A stretch of 64,000 nucleotides of DNA from Asparagopsis taxiformis (Eukaryota; Rhodophyta; Florideophyceae; Bonnemaisoniales; Bonnemaisoniaceae), in assembly GCA_030407315.1 (NCBI GenBank), contig JALQPE010001726.1:1-64000 (forward strand), read 5' to 3'. A program made the position numbers and the translations under genes. How positions within the stretch are numbered: the first letter of the stretch is position 1; the number at the start of each line of letters is the position of its first letter. Shown here in pieces: positions 1-10,469 of the stretch. The notes under the pieces were generated by a model. That model worked only from the letters and a program-made list of their open reading frames with translations. It was not told where the DNA came from and made no database searches.

Positions 1-106
1 TGCTCATCCATCATGCTGCACATGCTACGTGCACTTCGTATGAGCATTGGGCCCCGCCTGCGTGGTTGCTGTAATGCGTAGATGTGAGCAGCATCACGAA
101 CAACCC

Positions 107-1050
107 AGAATGGACGTCTGGTGGTGTCCGGCTCAATTGCATTGCTGGCGAGCCCAGAAATTCTAAAATTTCGGCAGAAAAAAATTGTGAAATCATCGAT
201 TTGGGCGGGTCGATTGTGCCGTACGGCAGACCCCCATCTCAAAAACATGTTCACATGTGCATGTTTTTGAGATAGCCCAAATTTCAATTCAAATCAAGGT
301 GTCTAATTTGGCCACAACGGCCCCAGGAACCGGCTGCTGCCCGGCCGGGGCGTCAGGGCTTCGGTAAGCACTAACTGTAAGCCAAAATCGCGTCGTACGA
401 AGGGTCGATTCCAGGCTTCAAGCCAAGTTATGCTAGGGAGACATCTTTTTCCCTGTTTCATCATGGTCCCACCTTACATCCTCACGACAAACAACACTCA
501 CACATCACGTTACTCATATTCCGTGCACTTTGTATGAGTAGTGAGCCCGCCTGCTTAGTTGCTGCAATGCATGGATGTGGGCAGCACACGACCAACCTGA
601 AATGGACGTCCGGTGGATGTCCCAGCTCGATTGCATTGCTGGCCAGCCCAGAAATTCTAAAATTTCGGGCAGAAAAAAATTGTGAAAATCATCGATTTGG
701 GCGGGTCGATTGTGCCGTACGGCAGACCCCCATCTCAAAAACATGTTCACATGTGCATGTTTTGAGAATAGCCCAAATTTCAATTCAAATCAAGGTGTCT
801 AATTGGCCACACGGCCCCAGGAACCGGCTGCCGCCCCGACCGGGGTCATCACTGGCTTCTGTAAGCACCAACTGTAAGCCAAAATCGCGTCTTACGAAGG
901 GTCGATTTCAGGCTCAACAAGTCAGGGACATGTCTTGGTCCTTGTTTCATCATGGTCCCGCCCTACTCTCTCACGATCAACCTGAATGGACGTCCGGTGG
1001 ATGTCCAGCTCGATTGCATTGCTGACCAGCCCAGAAATTCTAAAATTTCC
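107..1050 (+). repeat. Three structured repeat modules with hairpin and GGACGTCC motifs (copy A)
   Basis: Modules begin near 107, 602 and 985. Each starts with a GGACGTCC-like palindrome followed by GGTGGATGTCC, then ATTGCATTGCTGG, then AGAAATTCTAAAATTTC. The first two continue with the palindrome GTGCCGTACGGCA and a hairpin, CTCAAAAACATG / CATGTTTTTGAG with a 10-nt loop (238-271 in the first; one T shorter in the second). The same modules recur in copies B, C and D with different copy number. Short ORFs here are repeat shadows. Confidence 0.85.
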
Positions 1051-1779
1051 GAGAAATCAATTTGGTGGCTCAGCATCTCCTGTGCAGAAAACTCTCGCAC
1101 TCATTTCTGATATACGTTTTTGACGTGTTTTTTTTTACTTTTAAGCATCAGGAAAGGCGTTACGGAAATTGGGACTACGCCACTTGTGAGCCGCGTCGTC
1201 TGAGATAGCAAGTAGAGTTTGTTGTATAGTATTTATATTGTATTCCAATGTGCGTTCGAGACCTCGTTGTAATGTTCTCGTGGTTTTGTGGGTATCAGTT
1301 TTGTGCTCACACTTCAGTGCCAGAAGTTCTGGCAGCCCAATGGTGGAATGTGCCTGAGCGATCAGTCATCACCGCTAGGTCACACATTTTGCTGGCAACG
1401 TGCGCTTGGAAGGACGAATGACCGCCGTGGGAGATGGATTTTTCAATTAATTCATTTGAATATAAAATTATTTAATTGCGAACTTTTGGAATAAGTTTGT
1501 GCTTTACAGTGGATATTACGGGATCATTTAAGGGAGCAAATGGATTGTGATATATATGATTATACCATTCCGATGTTCTCGATCCGGATCTCCTCATTCG
1601 GGAGTTCAGAGACCATGGCTTGGGCCATTATTAATCTCAATACCGGCGATGATATGGAGTATGCACAGCAGGACTTAAGCTGACGTTGAAAGCTGTCCAG
1701 TCGACGCCGCAGGTTAACCTGTGGAATTCCACTTCTCCGCCGTCACTGGCTGAGGTTCTTTGGTCGTGTTTCCTTTGTT

Positions 1780-3359
1780 TGGTGTAGAGGATAGAACGAC
1801 GGTGAGTATGCCAGTTTGGAGAGTATGCAGCGAGGGAAGCGTGTGTTTTGAGTCGTACTGTTGTCGTTGGATGCGATATTGATTCATTAGAAGCTTCGTG
1901 AGTCCATGGTTTGCATGTTGTGAACCATGGGAGGCAGGTAAGTAAGTGAGTCTCGCGGGTGTGCAATAAGGGATGCATGGGTTTTTAGTCTGACTGTTCT
2001 GGTTCATTTTGATGTTGTATAGGTGGTGCAGGAATAGTGATGAAGTAAGGTAAGTTTCATTGAGCTGAAAGACGGGTTTCGCGATGAAATGGAATGCTGA
2101 CTACATTTTTTCGTTGCACGATTTGTGAATTATTGGTTGTATTGTTTGTATGATGCAACGAGATGAAGAGGTTAAGTGCGTCCTGAGGGTATGAAGCGAG
2201 GGAAGTGTTTGTTTTAAATTTCTGTCGTCTTTTATGCAATTTTATTTATTGGGAGCTTAGTGAGTCATGGTGCATATTTGCTGAAGGGTGGAAGGGAGGT
2301 AGGCGAGCATTTGAGGGGTGCAGTGAGTGGAATGTGGTTTTTGAGTCTGACTGCTGTGGTTGATGTTGATTTTGTGTAGGTGATTCTGGAATGGTGATGA
2401 CGGAAGGTAAGTTACATTGAGCGCCTAGTTAAGTTGCGCGAAGATATGGAATGCTGACTACATTTTTTTGTACAATTTTTGACTATGGGTTTCTATTGTG
2501 TGCAGGATACAACGAGGGTAAGTGAGTTTCTGAGGGTATGCAGCGAGGGAAGCATGGGTTTTCAGTCCGACTTTTGTTGTTGATTTCGATTTTTTGTAGG
2601 TGATGCAGGAATGGTGATGACGGAAGGTAAGTTGCTTTAGCGCGCAGTCCGGTGGTGCGAAGATGCGGAATGTTGACTTCATTTGTTGGTTGTGAGATTT
2701 TCGACTTTTGGTCTGTATTGTGTGTAGAATGAAACGAGAGTAAGTGAGTTCTGAGGGTATGCATCGAGAGGAAGTGTTTGGTTTCGAATCTGACTATTGC
2801 AGTTAATGCGATATTTATTCATGGAAGCTTATCCAGTCATGGTGCGTATTGTGTCGAGCGAAGGAAAGTGCGGAAGTTTAGAGTATGCTGAGAGGGACAT
2901 GTGGGTTTTGAGTCCGACTGTTGTTGTTGATTTCGATTTTTTATGCAGGTGATGCTGGAATGGTGATGACAGAAGGTAAGTTTCATTGAGCGCCAAGACT
3001 TGTTTTGCGAAGATATGGACTGCTGACTTTGATTATTCATTGCAAGGTTTTTGCATCATGGTTTGTATTGTGTGTAGGAGGGATGAGAGGTAAGTAAGGG
3101 ATTTTCTAAGATATCTGGCGTGGTAAGCGTTGCTTTTCAATCTAACTGTTGGGGTTGATGTTGTGTATGTGATGCAGGAGTGGTGAAGCAGAACGGCAGG
3201 ACTCAGGGGGTGAAGAAGGGATCTAGGAAGATGGGGAATGAAGCTGTGAGGTGTTTCTGGTATGTGTATATTTTCGGGCATACGATAGAAGTAAGAGTGG
3301 GTTTCAAGCCGTGTAAGATTTTGCTGACCATGTTCGTGTTTCATGTCTTGATGATTTAA
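1780..3359 (+). other. Microexon-like cassette array, copy A
   Basis: 27-nt cassettes lie at 2,023-2,049, 2,380-2,406, 2,600-2,626 and 2,949-2,975. 12-nt cassettes lie at 2,506-2,517, 2,728-2,739 and 3,078-3,089. Each is preceded by an acceptor-like TATAG/TGTAG/GCAG and followed by GTAAGT or GTAAG. Gaps of about 80-100 nt contain CTGAC-type branch-like motifs. The last acceptor (3,176-3,177) opens a 182-nt stretch, 3,178-3,359, with 60 codons and a TAA, read in phase 1. Compared with copy C this terminal stretch has three single-base deletions that together keep the frame. Splicing is inferred from the sequence only. In phase 1, the first 27-nt cassette has a TAA and the 12-nt cassette at 2,728 has a TGA, so a full-length product is doubtful. 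Confidence 0.55.
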
Positions 3360-3739
3360 TGGGCTGGGGTGGTGTCGAGGAAAGCGGGATGGTATTGGGA
3401 AGGAGCAGATTTTTTGTAATCTAGGTCGTGAGGGTTCTTGAAGTATGTGCGGATGGTGGTGCATGGCGTTCGGATGGTAGGGAGAACGCGATAGTGGGGA
3501 GATGGTGATCGACGGTATGCTGACAGGTATTTTGTATTCTGGCTGGATACGTATTCCTATTCTAACCGGGTATTTATTTCCTATTCTGACCAGATATGTA
3601 TTTCCTATTCTAGAGAGACGTATTGTATACCAGCAGTTTCGTAAATGAGAGAATAAAATACGGTCCGATATGGGCCCTTAATTTACCATCCGCTGTAATT
3701 TCTTCCCTCCCGGTTTTTTGCTGATATATTGTATACTGA

Positions 3740-3824
3740 ATGTCGGGTCCTAGGATCCCGCCAAACGTACTAGAGAACTGGATGTCGGGTCCTAGTATTC
3801 CGCCGAACGTACTAGAGAAAGTGG
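3740..3824 (+). repeat. Subterminal 43-bp tandem repeat, 2 units (copy A)
   Basis: Two units, starting at 3,740 and 3,782, of a 43-bp sequence that begins ATGTCGGGTCCTAG and ends CTAGAGAAACTGG; the first has lost one base. The homologous sites in copies B and C hold six units each, so this minisatellite varies in copy number near the element end. Confidence 0.9.
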
Positions 3825-3954
3825 ACGTCCGCATCCAAAAAATTTTATTTTTTTTTCGGACGCGGACGTTCATTTGTTCTAGTAAATCTCGGGGCCGACT
3901 AGGACCCGTACTAGAGAGACTGGACGTCCGCGTCCACTTCCGAAAACACAGACG

Positions 3955-4523
3955 GCACTGCAGTTTCTTCCGTCCGTCTGACCCCATTGTTTCACAGATG
4001 GTCATTCGGGTGCCAGTTTCCAGAAACCCCTCGGTAGATATTTTGCTGACCAGATCGCGCACTCTGGCCTCCTGCACAAGACGAGAAGTTGATTCCGGTT
4101 TGGCAACATCTAGCGGATTGATCATTTTAGGTTCAGTCCTGCATTCGACAATGTTGATGTCTTCCCCATCACAGACTCTTCTGATGCTTCCATGCCAGCA
4201 GGACTCCCCTCGCCTTCACGGACGTTAGACCTCTCCCTGTTTTTCGATTTCACCGTCCCAGGAGTAGATGGAAAGCGTAGAGTGTTTTTCCCAGATGGTG
4301 ATATATCGCCAAGGGTTTTTGCTGCCTCTATCATGGCAGCGTCTGCTCCCTGAATGGGTGTCTGGCTATCTGCCGTCTCCCTTCCCGCTGCAGACGGAGC
4401 CCCTCCATCAGCAGAATCTCCGGAGGGTGTTTTACCACCGCCTACCGTCGTTGCAAGTCTCTCTGCAACGCTTTCGACGGTATCCTTTTGTTCCGCAGCG
4501 CGCTCAGTGTCGCTTCCGGCCAT
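3955..4523 (-). pseudogene. Degenerate ORF interrupted by foldback element A
   Basis: A minus-strand reading frame starts at 4,523 (ATG) and runs 133 codons of Ala/Gly/Ser/Thr/Glu-rich, probably disordered protein to a TGA at 4,122-4,124. A second frame begins at an overlapping ATGA (4,125) and continues about 55 residues, including RVRDLVSKISTEGF and SDGRKKLQCRLC, until it runs into the terminus of element A at 3,954. The second part loosely resembles a ParB-like or DNA-binding segment, but I do not recognise it with confidence. One frame change plus truncation by a transposon end makes a broken gene or transposon ORF the simplest reading. Confidence 0.35.
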
Positions 4524-4784
4524 TGCAAAGATTTGGACGCGGAGAGAAGCCGTTCAGGATGACAAAGACACCTTTTCTCTCCGACTACACGATCAAGAGA
4601 TTTCCTCTTTCAAGGTGGTATTTGGCGGAAACGATCTCCCTACACGTCTAAACGTGAAATATCAGTTATTGATCCACCTTCCACGCGCTCCAATTGTATT
4701 CTGCCATCTGTCATTCCTCGACGAAGGACTTCCCACACACAATTCCTTCGTTCCCAAAATCATCCTATTGCCATGAATCATAGT

Positions 4785-5074
4785 ACTCCACTTGTCACTG
4801 GAGCCAGAAAACTATACCGGGTATTATTTTCCACTTCATTGGCCAGGTGCCGGCTCCCCATTGGCCAGCAGACAGCCATCAGTCACAATACTCCACTTGT
4901 CACTGGAGCCAGAAAACTATACCGGGTATTATTTTCCACTTCATTGGCCAGGTGCCGGCTCCCCATTGGCCAGCAGACAGCCATCAGTCACAATACTCCA
5001 CTTGTCACTGGAGCCAGAAAACTATACCGGGTATTATTTTCCACTTCATTGGCCAGGTGCCGGCTCTCCATTGG
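4785..5074. repeat. 105-bp tandem repeat, 3 copies (last incomplete)
   Basis: Units start at 4,785, 4,890 and 4,995. The period is 105 bp, a multiple of three, so all three plus frames stay open and give repetitive ORF shadows. Copies are almost identical. On the minus strand each complete unit holds GGCCAATG twice, i.e. CCAAT-box-like sites, and the array lies about 260-550 bp upstream of the minus-strand ORF starting at 4,523. A promoter array is possible but unproven. Confidence 0.8.
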
Positions 5075-5333
5075 ATGATGCGAACTCAACTTTGTGGAAC
5101 TAGGAGTCCTGCAATTCGCGGCTCCATCTCTAGTACCAATGGCGTCATACGTACGTAAGTGCGTACGCTCTCCGCAAAACACACTTTATTTGTGCGCATG
5201 GAACAAAAGCCCACTCTATTCTTCAGACGACATGTACAAATTTTGTATAGCATTTGTTGGAAGACTTGATCAGGACTGCTGCTAAATGAATTACGAAAGT
5301 TTACTGATGTATTAAACACTGTGCTGGAACACT

Positions 5334-6151
5334 CTATGCTGAACGTGGTGGGTATCCATCTTCTCTAGTTAAGACGCTCACTTCACCACCAGAAAGAATA
5401 TCACTATTGTGCTCTACAATGCCACTTTGTCTATCGTATGAACAAACTCCTGACTCGCAGTTATGTACGTGCAAAACGTCTCGGACCCCGTCGTTCATTT
5501 CAACGTGAACTATAGTATCATTCCCACCTTTCCGGTACATACCGTCTCCAGTGCATGTCAAGGGAATGCAGACAGCATATGGAGTTTTCTGCTTCCATTT
5601 CTTTGCCTTCTTCTCCTCTCCTGCCCTACCACAATAAAAAAGGACAGTGTGACGAAAAGGACACGTCTAGAACATGTGAATTCCTCCATGCTCGTCCTGC
5701 TATGGGCGGGTACTACTATACCAGCATCATACCATCCATCTTTGCACACTGCTTGAATGATGCTTCCAGGTTCAGCACGCCCTAACCTCGATTCGCTCTC
5801 AGATCCCTCATGACTAGTGCGCACTCTTTGTGCAGCTGTGAGCCACCATAGTCGTTCACCATGTTGAGACCCGTTTACCTGTCTGGTTCTGAGAAAAGTT
5901 TCAGAAGCTTTACGTATCCTTGCCATCATGACGGTTTCTTCTGCCGGAACATTTTTCGCGTCTTCAACAGATTCCCCTCGCCACCGCGTGATTGGACAGT
6001 GGGTGCTCACCATAGTACTGCTCCTCTCTGATATGAGATGGAATACAGGACTTAAGAAGCATCTTTTTGCTGCCTCTTCTGTCGCATGTGGACTCTCCGA
6101 AATTCCTTTCCTAGTGCAAAATACACGCGTCTGCAATCGGCAGACGTCCAT
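5334..6151 (-). pseudogene. Possible 3' exons or frameshifted C-terminus of the DDE transposase
   Basis: Downstream of the 993-codon transposase frame, a second minus frame is open from 6,151 to 5,558 and overlaps the transposase 3' end by about 100 nt. A third is open down to the stop at 5,334. A good acceptor (T-rich tract ending TAG, exon starting at 5,635) joins into a frame reading EEKKAKKWKQKTPYAVC and on to GGEVSVLTREDGYPP before the stop. This may be a spliced C-terminal extension or the result of frameshifts; the sequence alone does not decide. No domain is recognised. Confidence 0.35.
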
Positions 6152-9033
6152 TGTTTTGTATTGTGACCTACCGCACCCAGCGTGATGGCTATTCGTGCGA
6201 GCCAGTCATCGGCCATGATGAGCTCCATTGATGACAGATGTTCATTCTTATGGTTTGAGTTTCGAACCCCTCTTTTAAGAGGCTGGTGCATTCTCTCGAA
6301 TAAAAGCTCTTCCACATGTTTCGCAGCTCCAAAAGCTGGTAATGTATGTACGCAAAATTCTATCAACCGATGCAAGTTCGGTTTGTCCAGATGTTTCATT
6401 GCAATAGGATCCTTCTTGCATACCTCATGCAGTTCTTTCATATAGTCTGAAACAAGAGCTAGAATGTGGTCATGACGTCCGCCATTCTCGGCCTCGAACC
6501 TCCTGGTTGACTCAAGTCCATCTATCCACCATGTTGGGATGAATCGAATGCTGGCAACAACCATTTGAAACTTTTTCAGCAAACGAAGAATACGTTCAAG
6601 TTTTTCATACCCGTCCCAAGAGTTCCCGATGACGATACGAAATGCCGAATAAAATGCTTGGGGAGCTACAACGAGAACAGCGAATATATCGCTCATGTTC
6701 ATCGATAATAGGTAGTTCTGCCCGAATACCTGACTCTGACTACTCAAACAGAACATTCGGAGGGTATTCAGTACAACTGTTTCCGCAACATTTCGAAGTA
6801 CAGGTGTTGCTGCGGTGATTGTCGCATTCATCACATCTTGAGCCAGTCCGGAGAGCAGATGGTCTGGGGCAACTACAGCAGAGCGATATGGATCGAATTG
6901 ACAAGGAACAACTGGAACTCCTTCTTCGTTTGTAGGAACTCCTCTCCACACACGATTAAGGGATTCACTCAAATTATGGAGTGCCTTATTCTCAATCGGA
7001 TCTAGGCTTAGTCCAAGAACTTTGAGCTGATCTTGCGATGCGACTTCCCTCACAAGCTTGTTTCGGTGCATTCCTCGGGCATGCGTACTCATCTGACTGT
7101 TTAGCAATGCTGTGTATGCATTTCGTGAACCTCCACTGCTGCTCATATCTTGCTTTTCGAAAATGCAGCTATGGCATGGTGTATTACTGGTGTGTCCACG
7201 GACATCCAGAGTATGCGAAACAGCTGGGTAATCTCCGATAAATCCAACAGGATCCAGGAATATGACCACATCTTCTCCATTTGCATCTTTCGCTGGAAAA
7301 CCGTCTGTACTTCCCTTCACAATGTCGGGTACAACTCTCTCAATTACAACATTTGTTGAAACTCCCGGGGGAACGAATCCAAGAACGCGGACTGCGTGGA
7401 AGCTTGCTCTCTTGCTTGGCTGTATGCCTAATGGAAGCATATAGCAGCCACCAAAACTTCCTTTCCGGCTTGTGAACGGCTGGAAGTCATCAGCATATAG
7501 CAGAAATCGGTATACGATATATTTCCTGCCATCTGAAAGATTCCCCTCACTGCAGGCATCCATACGTTTAGAGCCGGGGTGCCATCTAGACCTCTTGTCT
7601 GGAGCTCCTATGAGCTGGACGTCTTTCACCCGAATTTGTTCGCGATGTAGCTGCCCAGTTGCTCCCCTTGTGGAGCAAATGAGAAAAGTCGCATGTTCAG
7701 AGCGTCCCTTTTTCAGATGTCTGTTCACGAGTAGTAACTCTTCAAATGTGCTCCCATCAGACTTACTTTTTGGCCGAAACAGAGTGATAGCGTCACCTGC
7801 CCGAATATCATTGTTGCAATGTTCTCCGTCGAGCGTTGTGGTGGAGACGATACGCCTCGCATTTCTTTTCTCGGTTTCTTCCATTGCATCGATTTGCGGG
7901 CCTATCACATCTTCCATATTTGATTCTTGTTGTTCTTCTCCGGTTGCAAGATAACTTGCAATGATGATAGCTTCAATTCTCCAGTCACTCCTTGCTGCAA
8001 AACTTCTTCTGCTCCTAGAATTCTTTCCAATTTCGATGTTCTTTCCCTGTTTCGTTCTGGCTCCTCCCAGCTTAGCCACCAGGGCCTCTTGATTTGTCGT
8101 CGGCATACATATGATCCTCAACTCGTCTCCATGTCGGGCGTATACCTTTCTGTGCATCTTGTGACCGTCATGATCTGATGCACTTACCGAAATGCGATGG
8201 AATGGGTCATTCAGAACAGCTGAACGGCATTTGACAATGAAAGAGTTTTCAATACTTTCTGAAGCAATTTGATATGCTTCATCTTCTCTTTCATCACTAT
8301 TATCCCTTTTACTAGACTTTATGCAGTCCAGAATGGGTCCGGTCTGTATATCCCTTTCCGCCCATGTGCTCGGTAGCACGACTCGTACCGATGTAGTACA
8401 ATGAGCTCTACGGCTACTAGACAGTCCTGGAGACATCTTTCCAAGCCTAGAGCCGCTTTTTGTTACATCTATTTCACACGTTGTATCCATGCTTTGTGGG
8501 AAACATGTTTTCAGAATGAACGGTAAAATGACTTTCCTCATGTACGAGTCGCTGGGTGCTTGATCCGAAATGTCCCGCTTGAAATTAGACATCGCACGCA
8601 TACCTTCATAGTCCTTGCGTTTCATCCGTAGCGTTCCACTAAGCAATATTATTGCAGAGAATACTGGCCAGGTCAGCAGTTTATCCACAAGTCCGCGGTC
8701 ATCTTCCGCTGCCTCTTCTCCGTCGTGGTCATCACAGCTCTCGGCCGAGCTTTCCTCAGAGCCTATCGTTTCTTCTTCTCTGGTAACTTTTCCAGCCTCA
8801 AAAAATCCAATGTGCTCTTCTCCATTGCCACTAGAAATATTCTCGTCTTCAGCAGATGCTTTTCCGACGTTTTCGTCCGGTATATCGGCGTGAACCTCGA
8901 ATGTTTCGTTCGAAACTAGCGGGGTTTCCCCATTTTCGTGCCTTGCCCCACTTTCGTATGGGATTGGCAATGATTCAAACCTTCTCCGGGTTCTTCGACG
9001 TGTACCTTTCTTCCGAACAGCTGTTCGTTTCAT
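6052..9033 (-). CDS. DDE transposase, Plavaka/KDZ/CACTA (Tnp2)-like
   Basis: One 993-codon frame starts at the ATG at 9,033. The N-terminus is basic (about residues 1-20) and then acidic and disordered (40-115). The catalytic half shows LLYADDFQPF (Asp515/516), GDYPAV (Asp601) followed by a CxxC (620-623), a VAPDHLLSGL segment (about 721-730) like the APDLLH motif of Plavaka transposases, and LLFERMHQPLKR (Glu about 913), the FE..H..LKR signature of CACTA/KDZ enzymes. These give a plausible RNase-H-fold triad. It would catalyse cut-and-paste transposition in the nucleus. It lies next to a CAGTA/TACTG motif array (10,470-11,640) that could be its binding region. The exact superfamily is inferred. 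The frame is intact, but whether it is active is unknown; the C-terminus may continue into 5,334-6,151. Confidence 0.6.
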   Translation of the reverse strand: MKRTAVRKKGTRRRTRRRFESLPIPYESGARHENGETPLVSNETFEVHADIPDENVGKASAEDENISSGNGEEHIGFFEAGKVTREEETIGSEESSAESCDDHDGEEAAEDDRGLVDKLLTWPVFSAIILLSGTLRMKRKDYEGMRAMSNFKRDISDQAPSDSYMRKVILPFILKTCFPQSMDTTCEIDVTKSGSRLGKMSPGLSSSRRAHCTTSVRVVLPSTWAERDIQTGPILDCIKSSKRDNSDEREDEAYQIASESIENSFIVKCRSAVLNDPFHRISVSASDHDGHKMHRKVYARHGDELRIICMPTTNQEALVAKLGGARTKQGKNIEIGKNSRSRRSFAARSDWRIEAIIIASYLATGEEQQESNMEDVIGPQIDAMEETEKRNARRIVSTTTLDGEHCNNDIRAGDAITLFRPKSKSDGSTFEELLLVNRHLKKGRSEHATFLICSTRGATGQLHREQIRVKDVQLIGAPDKRSRWHPGSKRMDACSEGNLSDGRKYIVYRFLLYADDFQPFTSRKGSFGGCYMLPLGIQPSKRASFHAVRVLGFVPPGVSTNVVIERVVPDIVKGSTDGFPAKDANGEDVVIFLDPVGFIGDYPAVSHTLDVRGHTSNTPCHSCIFEKQDMSSSGGSRNAYTALLNSQMSTHARGMHRNKLVREVASQDQLKVLGLSLDPIENKALHNLSESLNRVWRGVPTNEEGVPVVPCQFDPYRSAVVAPDHLLSGLAQDVMNATITAATPVLRNVAETVVLNTLRMFCLSSQSQVFGQNYLLSMNMSDIFAVLVVAPQAFYSAFRIVIGNSWDGYEKLERILRLLKKFQMVVASIRFIPTWWIDGLESTRRFEAENGGRHDHILALVSDYMKELHEVCKKDPIAMKHLDKPNLHRLIEFCVHTLPAFGAAKHVEELLFERMHQPLKRGVRNSNHKNEHLSSMELIMADDWLARIAITLGAVGHNTKQWTSADCRRVYFALGKEFRRVHMRQKRQQKDAS

Positions 9034-9871
9034 CTCTTCTCTTTGGATTCGAGAGAACCTTGCACAAATTGTGGATTAATGTCAAGTAGTAGGCAACTAA
9101 TAGGATGGTATCCGTCTCTTTTTAACCAGGCCACTGTAATAGTTTATGGTACCTATATTTTCTTACCGTTACATCTTATCGAAAACTTCACACTGACTAG
9201 TGTCCTACCTAACTCAAGGAACAGGTGACTTGATTTCCCATGTTGGGTTCTTGAGCGATCTTTAATGCCTCCAACGATTCCTGCTTCCTTTTCTGAATGA
9301 AATACACGAATCATTTACAATTTAGCTTCAGTACATGGTATAATAGGCCTCAATAGTAATCTTGTTATGGTAATAAACTATATATCGATGAGAACACGGT
9401 TGCAATTCTCTTTCGGATTGTCTACTACTCTAATTTACATCATTTATTCGATGTTTCTCCTTCAGTATGCAGCTAAACATCAATACCAAGACTTTTAGGT
9501 TGGTTTCACATTGCGTAGGGGCATGATTTCTATTTCTGCTAATTTATCACGTCCAGAAAATTTGACAGATCATCCGCTGCCAAATCATCTGCCACATCAT
9601 CGTCTGCCAAATCATCTGCCTTCTAGTTACGACGAGGTCATTATGAGTGGATGAGCTGTCTATTTAAGGCTGTTGATGCGCGACGTATAGGACCATTTCA
9701 TCATCAGGTTATCATGAAGATGACAGGTAAGGCTGGTACGTTGTCGAGTAGGTATCTTTCCCCTCTCTCATTTCTTTCCACATGCTTTCCATGAAAGATA
9801 GTGCACTAACCATAAATATCGTTCTTCGCTGATCTTATTCTAGTCTATTGATTGCAAATGATTCTGGCATA
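9034..9871. other. Non-coding region upstream of the transposase
   Basis: AT-rich sequence with no credible ORF. A short run of imperfect CCAAATCATCTGCC repeats occurs near 9,570-9,625. It may contain the transposase promoter, but I see no decisive TATA or initiator signal. Confidence 0.4.
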
Positions 9872-9939
9872 GGTATTGGTTATAGGTTGGAATGACGAAA
9901 GCTTGCAAGCTTTCGTCATTCCAACCTACAACCAATACC
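9872..9939. repeat. 68-bp spacerless palindrome
   Basis: Two 34-bp arms meet at 9,905/9,906 with no spacer and differ at one position (GGTTATAGG against GGTTGTAGG). The centre reads GAAAGCTTGCAAGCTTTC. It is flanked by similar TTGCAAATgATcTg words (about 9,852 and 10,043). No gene overlaps it. Confidence 0.95.
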
Positions 9940-10469
9940 GTTGCACGCAAAAATAGTTCAATGATGGTAAGTTTGTTCATTCCATTCATACTCATGTTCT
10001 TCTCATCCTTTACAATACTTTTCTATATCCGATTGCTAACCTGTTGCAAATCATCTGTAATGGTGTTTATTTCCCTCCTGTCTGAACATCACATGTAGTT
10101 TTGAAACAGCAAGGAACTCGATTTGCTTGCACAATAGTCCTGGTTGTAGAGATAGTAAGATTTTAGATACGATAGTTCGATTTTATGAGTAGTCTAGTCT
10201 AATGATAGAACTGAAACAATCCTTCAGGCATCGTTGTCCTTGCTACATAAAAATTCTGACATCCTTTTAGATCACACTTGGTTATCCCTATACACTTCTA
10301 TGAAGACCACCGAGAGAGATACTCCATTCTGCCCGACATTTCGTAGCCAGATGCCTGAACATGCGGCTGGAATGGCATTTCCACCTCATTCTATCGTCCT
10401 GAACATCAATTGTAGGCACTAGAAAGTATTACCCTAGGCATCATATTCTACTACTTTCCCGTTCTGTCC

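Larger units (their letters stand above)
1..3954 (+). mobile_element. Foldback-family element copy A (one arm, left end outside window)
   Basis: This stretch matches, in the same orientation, the right arm of the large palindrome at 21,385-26,026 and, in reverse, 15,644-20,416. From left to right it has structured modules (1-1,050), a unique tract (1,100-1,700), the splice-signal-flanked cassette array (1,780-3,359), and a terminal zone with two 43-bp repeats and the end motif CGTCTGTGTTTTCGG (reverse complement ending at 3,954). Its other end lies before position 1, so it cannot be told whether it is half of a palindrome or a single-arm copy. No transposase ORF is recognisable. The right end abuts, and probably interrupts, the minus-strand ORF at 3,955-4,523. 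Confidence 0.75.

Noticed and set aside
1637..3464. Many minus-strand ORFs rich in His, Thr, Ser and Pro (and their plus-strand mirrors at 16,490-17,365)
   Set aside because: They are the antisense of the cassette array, repeat with its period and share no protein family; splice-like borders fit the other strand better.
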